Of a stretch of DNA of 64,000 nt, positions 17,878 to 25,587 are shown one piece after another. The notes beneath the pieces are model-generated. The model was not told the DNA's origin. It saw nothing but the letters and a program-made list of their open reading frames with translations, and made no database searches. The stretch is taken from the NCBI RefSeq assembly GCF_049331405.1, contig NZ_CP186274.1, forward strand, positions 8,432,001 to 8,496,000, in the 5' to 3' direction. The DNA is from PoT sp049331405 (lineage in GTDB: Bacteria > Planctomycetota > Planctomycetia > Isosphaerales > Isosphaeraceae). Position 1 is the stretch's first letter; each line of letters opens with the position of its first letter. Made by a program: the position numbers and the translations under genes.

Positions 17878-18402
17878 ATGGGCCGGATCATCCGCGACCG
17901 GATCAAGCGTCAGCTCGATGAAGCCGAAGGCTACTTGATGCTCAATCTCCCGCAACGCGCGCTGGAGATCCTCGAGCGGCGAGCCGATTGGCCGACCATG
18001 CAATTCGAGGCCAGCTTCCTCATGGGGGAAGCCCTCAGGTCGCTCGACCGGTATCGAGAAGCCTTGAAACCCCTCGAGGTCGCGGCGGCGCTCCGCCCCG
18101 GCGACATCAGCGTGGCCATCGCCCTGGGCTGGTGCTACAAGCGAACCCATCGGTTGGCCCAGGCGATCGACGCCCTCGAGCGCGCCGGCCGGGTGCACTC
18201 GGATGAGCCGCTCCTGCACTACAACCTGGCCTGCTATTGGAGTCTCGCCGGCAACACGCCGAAGGCGCTCGACGAGCTAAGCGTGGCGCTCGACCTCGAC
18301 CCCAACCTTCGGACCCTGATCCCCGATGAGTCGGACTTCGATCGGCTCCGAGGTAATCCCGATTTCGAGCGTCTCACGCTCGGCTCGACCCCTCACGCCT
18401 GA
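17878..18402 (+). CDS. TPR repeat protein
   Basis: A 174-residue soluble protein, start MGRIIRDRIKRQLDEAEGY, with an AGGGGAGA site seven bases upstream. From ~20 onwards it consists of degenerate 34-residue tetratricopeptide repeats (for example RYREALKPLEVAAALRPGD, HRLAQAIDALERAGRVHSDE, TPKALDELSVALDLDPN), a scaffold for protein-protein contacts. No signal peptide or other domain, so probably cytoplasmic. It ends 34 bases from a convergent secreted-protein gene. The partner is unknown. Confidence 0.75.
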   Translation: MGRIIRDRIKRQLDEAEGYLMLNLPQRALEILERRADWPTMQFEASFLMGEALRSLDRYREALKPLEVAAALRPGDISVAIALGWCYKRTHRLAQAIDALERAGRVHSDEPLLHYNLACYWSLAGNTPKALDELSVALDLDPNLRTLIPDESDFDRLRGNPDFERLTLGSTPHA

Positions 18403-18435
18403 TCCCACCCATCAGTTAAGAGCAGGGATGGACGC

Positions 18436-19083
18436 CTAGCGCTTGGCCCTGGAATCCTTCGCGGCGGCCGTGGCCGGCGCCGCCTCGGGTTGGGGCGTGA
18501 ACGACTTCCCGAGCATCTCTGCCCAGACCTCGCGTTGGGGCTCGGAGAGGATCGCCAGGACTTGCCCCCAGTAGGCCTTCGTGTCTATGGGGATGCTCGT
18601 GTTTGCACGCCGCTTCGCCTGCCAGTCCTGGACGACGAGCTTGAGCGCCTCGCGCTGCTCGGTCGTCAGGCCGAGGGTCTCGACGACGATAGGACGGCTG
18701 TAGATCGACGACGGACCCTCCCACTGCAGGTCGATCTGGACGAGCCGCTCGATCTGCTTCTCATTGAGGTGGGTCTTGAGCCATTGCTGCTGCTCGAGGT
18801 CGATCGCCTTTCGCGCCTCGAGGACGGCGGCGTCGGTCCTGCCGGCGAGGCTCCTCACCTTGCGATGCAGGCGTTCGCAAAGTTGATTGCACTCTTGCGC
18901 CAGCTCGGGGGTAAGACCCAACTCGGCCCGGACGTCGGCCCGGGTCAGCAGGAGGATGGGGGCGGTTCGGTGCCCGAGGTGACTGTTGGGGAGGACCGGG
19001 ACCTGGCCTCGAGAGGTGTTCGCGAGCCCGGCAAGCAGGACGAACGTGATCCCCAGGAAGAGTTTTCCATCACGAGCAGGCAT
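18436..19083 (-). CDS. Secreted helical protein with LT-x-EQ repeats (Spy/CpxP-like style)
   Basis: A 215-residue exported protein: signal peptide (LFLGITFVLLAGLANTSRGQ), then charged, mostly helical segments beginning LTPEL, LNEKQ, LTTEQ and LSEPQ, and an Ala/Lys-rich tail. Repeated LTxEQ-type helices recall periplasmic Spy/CpxP and heavy-metal sensor families, but no metal site is evident. It is a clear paralogue of the neighbouring product at 19239-20492: both contain an LN-x-KQ ... QI-x-LQ-x-x-GP stretch, then an LTTEQ/MSEEQ helix, then a closing L-x-x-x-Q ... MLG-x-x-F helix. Function unknown. Confidence 0.65.
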   Translation of the reverse strand: MPARDGKLFLGITFVLLAGLANTSRGQVPVLPNSHLGHRTAPILLLTRADVRAELGLTPELAQECNQLCERLHRKVRSLAGRTDAAVLEARKAIDLEQQQWLKTHLNEKQIERLVQIDLQWEGPSSIYSRPIVVETLGLTTEQREALKLVVQDWQAKRRANTSIPIDTKAYWGQVLAILSEPQREVWAEMLGKSFTPQPEAAPATAAAKDSRAKR

Positions 19084-19238
19084 GTTACGACCCCTCCTTG
19101 GATCGATGAGACGCAGGCTATCGCGTGGGCGTTTATACTAGAACCCGAAAAAGCGAGGAAGGCCAAGCTACCGGTCGAAACCGGCGCCTGGCCCCTTCAT
19201 AGCCTCACCAATTTTCAAAATTCGCGACCGTCGAAGCC

Positions 19239-20492
19239 TTAGGACGTGCCCGAGGTCTTGCGGGTCTTCGCGGCCGCCTTCTTCTTGGAAGTTGAGGAGC
19301 TGGCGGTCGATTCGGAGGACTTGCCGGTCGCCTTGGTGGTCGACTTCGTGTCGGCGTCCTTGGCGTCGGGACGCGGTCCACGACCGCCAGGGCCGCCGCC
19401 GGGACGAAGCTTCTCAAGGTCGAAGGGCTCGCCGAGCATCTTGTTGAAGGCGAGCTTCTGCTTCTTGGTCAGGACCTTGGAAACGGCCGCGATGGTCTGG
19501 TCCTGGAGCTTCTCCCCTTCGCTCCGCATCTTCTCGAACTGGGCCTTGGCCTCGGGGGAATCCCGATCGAAACCGCCGGGACCACGACCGCGACCGCCAC
19601 CATTCTGCCCGTCCTGATTCTTGGGCTGGGCGGCCGGGGTGGGTGCGGGGGCATCTTCGTCGTCGACGACGGCCGGCTTCGTCTTGGCCTTGGCGTCGGC
19701 GGCGTTGTCGTCATTTTTGGCCTGAGGGCCGCGGCCGCGACCGCCGCGGTTGCCACCATTCCCGCCGCCGCCGGGGCCACCAGCATTCGGGCCGCCGTCC
19801 TCACCACGATTGCCGCCACGCCCGCGATTGCCGAAGGCGTTACGCATCAGTTCACGGCGGGCGTTCCCCGCATCCTGGAGGATCGCCTGAATCTGCTCGC
19901 TCTGCTCTTCGCTCATGTTGAGCTTCTCGGCGATCTCGGGCCGAGCCACCGCGAGCGGGCCTTGCTGCTGGAGGCTAATCTGGTTGACCCGAACCTTCTG
20001 TTTCTGGTTCAGGACCTTGCCGATCGCCGCCTCGTGGTCCTCGTTCAAGGCTCGCATGGCTTCCATATTCGCCTGGAACGCTTCGCGATCAAATTGAGGA
20101 CCGTTCTGTCCCCCCTGGTCGACCCCTCCCTGCCCCCGATTGCCCCGCTGCTGATTCTTGGGGAAAATCTCTTCGCGACGGCGATTGACCGTCTCGTTGA
20201 TCGTGGTCAACTTCTTCTTCTGGTCGGTGGTGAGTTTAATCTCTTCCTGCACCGCTTCATTGTTCACCAACGCGGTCGTACTTCCGCCGAAGCCACCGAA
20301 GCCGCCGAAACCACCAAAACCCCCGAATCCTCCAGGCCCACCAGGACCTCCGAATCCGCCGCGGCCACCGCGGCCACCGCGCCCGCCTCCTCCCTGGTCA
20401 CCGCCCGGGTCTTGCGCTTGACTTTCGGAATAAGATGCCAGTGCAAGGACGAGGAGACACATACTCAGCAGGAGTGCGGGAATTCGGGCCAT
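19239..20492 (-). CDS. Secreted Gly/Arg-rich protein with LT-x-EQ repeats
   Basis: A 417-residue exported protein. The start is the ATG at 20492, with AGGAGG six bases upstream. Order: signal peptide (RIPALLLSMCLLVLALASYSESQAQ), a Gly-rich segment of RGG and GGF repeats (~30-70), helical segments opening LTTDQ, LNQKQ, MSEEQ and LTKKQ, a second RGG/Asn-rich low-complexity stretch in the middle, and a Lys/Ser/Ala-rich tail ending KKKAAAKTRKTSGTS. The helices match those of the downstream paralogue at 18436-19083; the Gly/Arg-rich inserts do not. Low-complexity basic tracts suggest binding to polyanions or matrix. No enzymatic motif. Confidence 0.7.
   Translation of the reverse strand: MARIPALLLSMCLLVLALASYSESQAQDPGGDQGGGGRGGRGGRGGFGGPGGPGGFGGFGGFGGFGGFGGSTTALVNNEAVQEEIKLTTDQKKKLTTINETVNRRREEIFPKNQQRGNRGQGGVDQGGQNGPQFDREAFQANMEAMRALNEDHEAAIGKVLNQKQKVRVNQISLQQQGPLAVARPEIAEKLNMSEEQSEQIQAILQDAGNARRELMRNAFGNRGRGGNRGEDGGPNAGGPGGGGNGGNRGGRGRGPQAKNDDNAADAKAKTKPAVVDDEDAPAPTPAAQPKNQDGQNGGGRGRGPGGFDRDSPEAKAQFEKMRSEGEKLQDQTIAAVSKVLTKKQKLAFNKMLGEPFDLEKLRPGGGPGGRGPRPDAKDADTKSTTKATGKSSESTASSSTSKKKAAAKTRKTSGTS
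20281..20390 (-). repeat. Short tandem repeats encoding GGF and RGG tracts
   Basis: Nine-base units encode about five consecutive GGF triplets and then GGRGGRGG-type units inside the secreted Gly-rich protein. Codon use varies between units, so selection on the protein repeat is likelier than a recent expansion. Confidence 0.7.
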
Positions 20493-20590
20493 CTTCAACC
20501 TCCTGGTGCTTGCGCCTGGCGGCCTCGCTCAGTGCGCAGGGGCTATGAGAATCGATGGAGAGTCTCCACCTCAAAATAGGTAAGCGACAA

Positions 20591-20633
20591 CTTCCTCGGA
20601 TCGTCCCAACATTCTTGGGGCGATCCGAGGAAG
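20591..20633 (-). terminator. 17-bp stem terminator of the channel-protein operon
   Basis: The arm CTTCCTCGGATCGTCCC (20591-20607) pairs with 20617-20633 with a single G-T wobble; loop nine bases. It lies ~100 bases beyond the stop of the membrane-protein gene at 20734 on the minus strand, with TTTT soon after. Confidence 0.7.
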
Positions 20634-20733
20634 ATGTGATGAAGGAATTCATTGATATGCCAGTTCCGGATTCGCATTGAGGGCAACCTCGAGCGAATCT
20701 TCGGGATCGAATTCTGACGTATAACGGCTCGGG

Positions 20734-21498
20734 TCAGCCCGGCTGCTGACGCAGCCAGATGACGAGCGCGGCCATCGTCCCAAGGGTCGTCAGGCGGACG
20801 ATTGACTTGTAGACGAAGTAGCGACTCGCGATGGTCCGGGCCCTGAGTTCAGGCTCCGGCTCCTCCTCGACGCCCGCCAGCGAACGCCGCTCGAGCGAAC
20901 GCAGGGCATTCATGCAGACTGAGTGGACCAGCCAGAGGAAGATGAATCCCACCCCCTGCTCTGCCCAGGCTCGCCAGGGGATCGGAGGCAAGGTCGGCGC
21001 CCATTTCGAGGGCGTCGTCAGGGGTCGATCCGACTCATAGACCAGGATGTGTGCAGGCTTGGCCGCCCGATCCGTGCCGTCCGAGACTCTCAGCATGACG
21101 CCGACGGCCTCGGGGGTTCCCTTCCGAGGCGTCCCGTGCAACAGGCCGCTCTCCGAGTCGAATTCGAGCCCCTCGGGCAATTTGCCGTCCAGCGACCACC
21201 GCAGAGGCCCCTGCCCGCCGACCGCGGCGAGCGCCACGTTGTATGGACGCCCGGCGATCGCCTCGGGGAGGGTCTCCGGCGTCGCGATGGCGAGGGGGAC
21301 GCTCTCCGACTTGCCGGACTTGGTGTCGGAAGCTGGGAGATCGATGGCCTTGGGTAGTAAGGCCATGATCACCATCGTCAGGAGCAGGATGAACAGGAGG
21401 GCCCCGGTCAGCTTCGTGACCACGACGGCGACGAACGAATCCTCGCCCGAGCCGCCGAATTCATGGGCCGAGTGCCCGTTGCGCCGCGATCGTCGCAT
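20734..21498 (-). CDS. Membrane protein with Ig-like (He_PIG) domain, partner of a TolQ/MotA-like protein
   Basis: A 254-residue protein. Order: an N-terminal cytosolic stretch with an acidic pair (GSGEDSFV), TM helix ~24-48, an exterior putative Ig-like domain (~70-155; motifs AIAGRPYNVALAAVGG and LPEGLEFDSESGLLHGTP typical of He_PIG domains), and two more hydrophobic segments (~182-200 and ~232-248). Its position directly after a TolQ/MotA-like gene (15-base gap) and its single N-terminal helix match where ExbD/TolR/MotB would sit, but the in-membrane aspartate of those proteins is not present. So it is either a divergent partner or a separate membrane protein. Confidence 0.65.
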   Translation of the reverse strand: MRRSRRNGHSAHEFGGSGEDSFVAVVVTKLTGALLFILLLTMVIMALLPKAIDLPASDTKSGKSESVPLAIATPETLPEAIAGRPYNVALAAVGGQGPLRWSLDGKLPEGLEFDSESGLLHGTPRKGTPEAVGVMLRVSDGTDRAAKPAHILVYESDRPLTTPSKWAPTLPPIPWRAWAEQGVGFIFLWLVHSVCMNALRSLERRSLAGVEEEPEPELRARTIASRYFVYKSIVRLTTLGTMAALVIWLRQQPG

Positions 21499-21513
21499 GC
21501 GTCAATCTCCCGT

Positions 21514-22863
21514 TCAGGCAGCCCGGATCGAGTCGTTACCTTGCCCCGCAGCCCGCTCATCGAACATCTTCTTGACGATGTTGCGATAGAGGGCGTTGCC
21601 CTGCTCCATGCTGACGTTGAGCAGGTCGAGCGCGTCCTTGAGGCTGTTGAGCGTCCGGGCGAGTTGTTCTTGCGTCGTCCGGCTCGACCGTTCGTAGGCG
21701 CTCGTCCAGGAGCTCGAGAGCGACTCGATCGCCATGCAGGTCCGGTTGATCCCCTGCTTGATCTCGTCGAAATGCTCGGCAGGCACGGCCTGATTCGCGA
21801 GGTTCGACTCGATCCGGACGAGGGCGCTCGAGCCCCGATGGATGGACTCGGTCGCCATGCCGAGGGATTCGAGGTCGCCGCCGATGGCCGCGATCGCCTC
21901 GGCCCCGCGCTGGAAGGCCGCCATCGACATCGGAAGGCGGTCCACCGACTTCGAGAACTGCTCGATCGGACCGACGAGGGCCTCGGTCCAGCGCGACGTC
22001 TGGGACTCGAAGGCCTTCGCCGCCGGTTCTATCAGGGCGGCGAGCTCCACGCGGAGCTTTTCCAACTGGGTCGCGATCGCCGTGGCGAGCCCCGCCCCGG
22101 TCGAATCATCCCGGCCGAATTTGGGCAGCACCTGCTCGACGACCCAGCGATCGATCCTCGCCAGCAAGTCTTCCGAGCGTCGGTACACGAGGGTCTGCAC
22201 CAGCATCAGGGCCGCGCTCAGGAAGAGGGCGAGCAAGGTGCTGTCGAAGGCAACCTGAAGTGCCGAGGTCACGCTCGTCAGGTTGTTCATGAAACCGTCG
22301 AGGTCCTTCACCATCGGTAGGACCTTGCTGATGTTCATGAGGGCCTTGGAGATACCCTCGACCGTCCCGATGAAGCCGATCACCGGCAGGAGGTAGAGGA
22401 TATACCGCGTGAGCGTGAACCGGCCCGCGGCGTGCTCCTGGTCGAGGGCGGAGCCTTCCCGGTTCAGCTCCATGAGCTGGGCCACGGAGGGGGATCGGGC
22501 CTCCTCGACGTATCCGGAGAGTTGCCGGATCCGGCCGGGTAGGAGCCGGCGATCGTCGGTCTCAGCCTTGGCCGGTGCCGCCGCAAGATTGCCTGCGGTA
22601 TTCTTCTTCGCCGCGAGGCCTTTCAGGAGTGCGGGTGCCTCTTCGAAGGCACTCTCGTTCTTCCAGAGCCAGGAGAGCTCCCTGGCCAGGGTGAGCACGG
22701 CCCAGAAGTAGATGCCCGTCCCGACGTATTGCTCCCAACCTCGCTCAAACATGAGCGTCGGATTGAAGACCATCAGGGCGATCGGGAATGCCAGCGCCAG
22801 GCCCAGCATCGCAAGAGTGCCAGGGTAGGCCAGCCGAGAGGTGCGGTGAGCTCCGCTCGCCAT
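21514..22863 (-). CDS. MotA/TolQ/ExbB-like proton channel family protein
   Basis: A 449-residue membrane protein. Two N-terminal hydrophobic segments (~15-65) are followed by a cytosolic region and then the TolQ-like core at ~155-235. The core contains LYLLPVIGFIGTVEGISKAL and VTSALQVAFDSTLLALFLSA, with the Gly-Thr and Ser-Thr positions typical of ExbB/TolQ/MotA channel helices. A long C-terminal helical region (~240-430) is predicted coiled-coil-like. Known relatives use proton flow to drive a partner; the likely partner is the next gene (20734-21498). Longer than typical TolQ (~230), so an accessory C-terminal module has been added. Confidence 0.8.
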   Translation of the reverse strand: MASGAHRTSRLAYPGTLAMLGLALAFPIALMVFNPTLMFERGWEQYVGTGIYFWAVLTLARELSWLWKNESAFEEAPALLKGLAAKKNTAGNLAAAPAKAETDDRRLLPGRIRQLSGYVEEARSPSVAQLMELNREGSALDQEHAAGRFTLTRYILYLLPVIGFIGTVEGISKALMNISKVLPMVKDLDGFMNNLTSVTSALQVAFDSTLLALFLSAALMLVQTLVYRRSEDLLARIDRWVVEQVLPKFGRDDSTGAGLATAIATQLEKLRVELAALIEPAAKAFESQTSRWTEALVGPIEQFSKSVDRLPMSMAAFQRGAEAIAAIGGDLESLGMATESIHRGSSALVRIESNLANQAVPAEHFDEIKQGINRTCMAIESLSSSWTSAYERSSRTTQEQLARTLNSLKDALDLLNVSMEQGNALYRNIVKKMFDERAAGQGNDSIRAA

Positions 22864-22957
22864 GCAAGTGCCCCTTCCTTTGGGCCCGTCGAATTCGTTC
22901 TGCTGGCGAAAGCCCGCCCCCTCCGGGCGCGGAGAGGGCGTGCCACGACAACCGGTA

Positions 22958-22980
22958 CAATCCCGATAATCGGGAAATTG
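22958..22980. promoter_or_regulatory. Operator-like inverted repeat upstream of the channel gene
   Basis: CCCGAT-A-ATCGGG (22962-22974) is a perfect 13-bp odd palindrome, flanked by CAAT and ATTG, about 100 bases upstream of the TolQ/MotA-like start. A candidate repressor site or short hairpin; based on symmetry only. Confidence 0.3.
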
Positions 22981-23026
22981 TCCAGAGGACTTGAGGATTG
23001 ATGGCGGAAAGTGTGAGAAGTATGAG

Positions 23027-23524
23027 TCAGGCAGGCTGATCTTCCGACGACTTCACGTCCGACCGGAAACGGAAGTTGCAATAAGGCGCCCCTTCCATCA
23101 GCGTCTGTGTGCGAGTCAGTTCGATCTCGGGATTGAAACCCTCGACCAGGGAGAAATCGCGCTGGCAGGAGAGGCTCGAGCCGAGGTCGGCCAGGCCAAG
23201 CGAGCGGTACATCTCGGCGTAGCGACACCGGGTGACGTTGAACGAGAGGGTCTCGGGCGACTGCTCGAGCAGGTCGATCTCGAGCGCCCCGCCCTCGCTC
23301 CACTTATTGAGGCTGCCCGCGAAAGCCTCGAGTGAGTCCTCCCCCAATCGGATCGCCATATCCGCCCCGCTCTGCCTCGCGAGATCCTCGATCACCGACC
23401 TCACCAGTGCGAGAGTACGCTCCTGCCCGAACTCCTCGGAGAAGGCCCGCACGAGAGGCCCGACGATCCGCGCCTCGATCTCGCGTTGCTGCAAGAGGGT
23501 CAAGAGGGGTCGTTCGGTCGCCAT
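23027..23524 (-). CDS. L-2-amino-thiazoline-4-carboxylic acid hydrolase-family protein
   Basis: A 165-residue soluble protein. The C-terminal half is characteristic of the ATC-hydrolase family: FNVTRCRYAEMYRSLGLADL, then SCQRDFSLVEGFNPEIELTR and PYCNFRF. In this family conserved cysteines are central, and here C118-equivalent (TRC), the SLSC cysteine and the PYC cysteine are all kept. The namesake enzyme opens a thiazoline ring on the way to L-cysteine, but most genomic members are of unknown function. It lies 163 bases upstream of the TolQ/MotA-like gene on the same strand, separated by an operator-like repeat. Confidence 0.72.
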   Translation of the reverse strand: MATERPLLTLLQQREIEARIVGPLVRAFSEEFGQERTLALVRSVIEDLARQSGADMAIRLGEDSLEAFAGSLNKWSEGGALEIDLLEQSPETLSFNVTRCRYAEMYRSLGLADLGSSLSCQRDFSLVEGFNPEIELTRTQTLMEGAPYCNFRFRSDVKSSEDQPA

Positions 23525-23664
23525 TGGGGTTGTTCTCGTCGACTTTAGGCTGCGTCGATCGGGTCTGAGCTGATGAAGGGAGTCGTCACCCCCTTCGCTC
23601 TTTGATTCTGCAATTCTACATGGGGTGACCGTCGACGAGGAGGCCCCGCTCGGGTGATTCGCCC

Positions 23665-24048
23665 TCAGTGGCTCATGGATCGGAGCCGATCGAGCAGCGT
23701 CGGCAGGTCCACCGGCTTGGTCACGAACTCCACGGCCCCTGCTTCGCGAGCCTTCATCTCAGTCTGCTCCGAGGCGTCGGCGGTGATCGCCAGGACCGGG
23801 AGGTCGGCGGTCCTCGGGTCGGAACGGAGGCGATGGATCAATTCCACGCCGTCCATGACCGGCATCATCAAGTCGGTGACGACTAGTTGTGGTTGAAAAT
23901 CATAGACGCAGTCGAGCGCCTCCTGGCCGTCGTTCGCTTCGCGTACGTCGAAGCCATTCAGGCGTAGGAGCCTTCCGAAAGCATATCTCAAGAAGGGGGC
24001 ATCCTCGACGAGGAGCACCCGCAAATTATCAGGAATCCCCTCCCACAT
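23665..24048 (-). CDS. Stand-alone response-regulator receiver protein
   Basis: A 127-residue single receiver domain with no output domain. Acidic pocket E15-D16 (VLLVEDAP), phospho-acceptor D59 (LVVTDLMMP), switch T89 (LAITA) and K111 (FVTKP) are all present, so it should be phosphorylatable. The ATG at 24048 has AAGGGA seven bases upstream. CheY-like or SpoOF-like relay role; no histidine kinase lies nearby. The C-terminal ELLR-type helix (LPTLLDRLRSM) is intact. Confidence 0.9.
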   Translation of the reverse strand: MWEGIPDNLRVLLVEDAPFLRYAFGRLLRLNGFDVREANDGQEALDCVYDFQPQLVVTDLMMPVMDGVELIHRLRSDPRTADLPVLAITADASEQTEMKAREAGAVEFVTKPVDLPTLLDRLRSMSH

Positions 24049-24451
24049 CGGCTTATCCCTTTCCAAGGAGCTGACTCTATTATGCGGCGAAACTTATCGG
24101 CCACACTTGTGGAATTCCGAAATCTTTCATGTTCGACTGATTCAACTGGCGAGATGAACCCAACAAGAAACTGTCGAGCAAATAGCGGACCAAATTGCTA
24201 TTGCATCGCAAATCGTACGATTGCTAGAGCATGCTCGCTCGCCGAATCGGCAGATCTGAAGCGACCGTCAGGGTCGACACTTTCACTGGACCGATCCCGA
24301 ATTTGGCGCCTGTCCCAATCCTCCCGGAGCCCGTACGATCTCATGGACATCCCTTGGGCGAATGGCCGCCCAGACTGCACCGCTCGGGAGTGACCTCGGA
24401 ATGACTGGGGATCGGCCTGACAGGATCTCGAGAATCCTACATTCGAGCACG
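24049..24451. other. Divergent intergenic region
   Basis: About 400 bp between the receiver gene and the esterase, including an uncertain N-terminal extension of the latter (ATGs at 24362 and 24401). The part from ~24090 to ~24240 is AT-richer than its surroundings and probably holds the promoters. No RNA or small gene recognised. Confidence 0.4.
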
Positions 24452-25390
24452 ATGCTCATCCGTTGCTGTGCCTGGCTCGGGCTGATCGGGGCGACCGGGT
24501 TGTTGGTCCGCGGCGAGGCTCGCCGGGCCGAACCTCCGAAGGGGGTCCAGGTCCAGCGCGACCTCGTCTATCGGGTCGTCCAGGGCAAACGTCTTCGCCT
24601 CGACCTCTACTCTCCGGAGGGGACTGCCCCGTCCCGGGGTTGGCCGTTGATCGTGGCGATCCACGGCGGTGGCTGGCGAGGCGGCAGTAAGGTCGACCTG
24701 GAAGGGATGTCCAGCCGGTTCGCCCAGAGCGGCTTCGTCGTCGCGTCCGTCGACTACCGACTCTCGCGCCCTTCCTATTCGAGCTGGCCCGACAATCTCG
24801 ATGACGTCCGTGAGTCCGTACGTTGGCTCAGGCGTCATGCAGGCGAGTACAAAATCGACCCCGGGCGAGTCGTGGCCTTCGGATCCTCGGCCGGCGGACA
24901 CCTGGCGCTCCACCTGGGGACGAACTCCGAAACAGGCCAGGCGAACCGAACCGGCTCCCTCGAAGATTCGAGCGAGGTCCAAGCGGTGGTCGACCTCTAC
25001 GGCCCTGCCGACCTCGAGCTGCTCTACCGACACAGCCCCCTCGGCTCGATCCCCGTCGTCATGCTGATGGGCAACCCCCCAAAAACGCAGGCGGAAACCA
25101 GGCGCTACGAAGACGCCTCACCCATCAGTCACGTCACGAGTCGATCGGCCCCGACGCTCCTGATCCACGGCCGAAGAGATTTCCTCGTCCCGCTGGAGCA
25201 GTCGGAGACACTCGCCCACAAGTTCAGCTCAAACGGCGTGGCACATCGTTTGCTCGTGATAGACAGTGCACGACATGGTTTTCATCTGAACCTCACGCAC
25301 CGCGACCTCTTTCCCGAGGTTGTGAGCTTTTTGCACAACGTTCTGTCGCCACCACGCACTATTAAGGACCTGGCGGCCTCGACGCATTAA
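24452..25390 (+). CDS. Secreted alpha/beta hydrolase (esterase/BD-FAE-like)
   Basis: A 312-residue alpha/beta-hydrolase. From the ATG at 24452 the protein opens with a signal peptide (MLIRCCAWLGLIGATGLLV); two earlier in-frame ATGs would add ~30 residues. The oxyanion-hole motif is HGGGW (71-75), the nucleophile elbow GSSAGGH has S146, and the acid and base are probably the aspartate in HGRRDFLVP and the histidine in SARHGFHL. This layout fits carboxylesterases that remove acyl groups from polysaccharides or small esters. It stands alone on the plus strand. Confidence 0.85.
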   Translation: MLIRCCAWLGLIGATGLLVRGEARRAEPPKGVQVQRDLVYRVVQGKRLRLDLYSPEGTAPSRGWPLIVAIHGGGWRGGSKVDLEGMSSRFAQSGFVVASVDYRLSRPSYSSWPDNLDDVRESVRWLRRHAGEYKIDPGRVVAFGSSAGGHLALHLGTNSETGQANRTGSLEDSSEVQAVVDLYGPADLELLYRHSPLGSIPVVMLMGNPPKTQAETRRYEDASPISHVTSRSAPTLLIHGRRDFLVPLEQSETLAHKFSSNGVAHRLLVIDSARHGFHLNLTHRDLFPEVVSFLHNVLSPPRTIKDLAASTH

Positions 25391-25587
25391 CGCCTGCGGC
25401 GAACGTGGTTCGGTCCATCGCATCGGAAATCGATCCAACTCGTGGCCAGCAATTTGGTTGAACACCGTATTGCATTTCCGGGCCCGACTTGAAACGATAT
25501 CCTTAATCCTATCTGAAAGTCGCCCGTGGACCTGGGCCGGAGGCTCGCCACGGGAGTCTGCCTGGCTTGAAAATGGGAGGCGATCTC

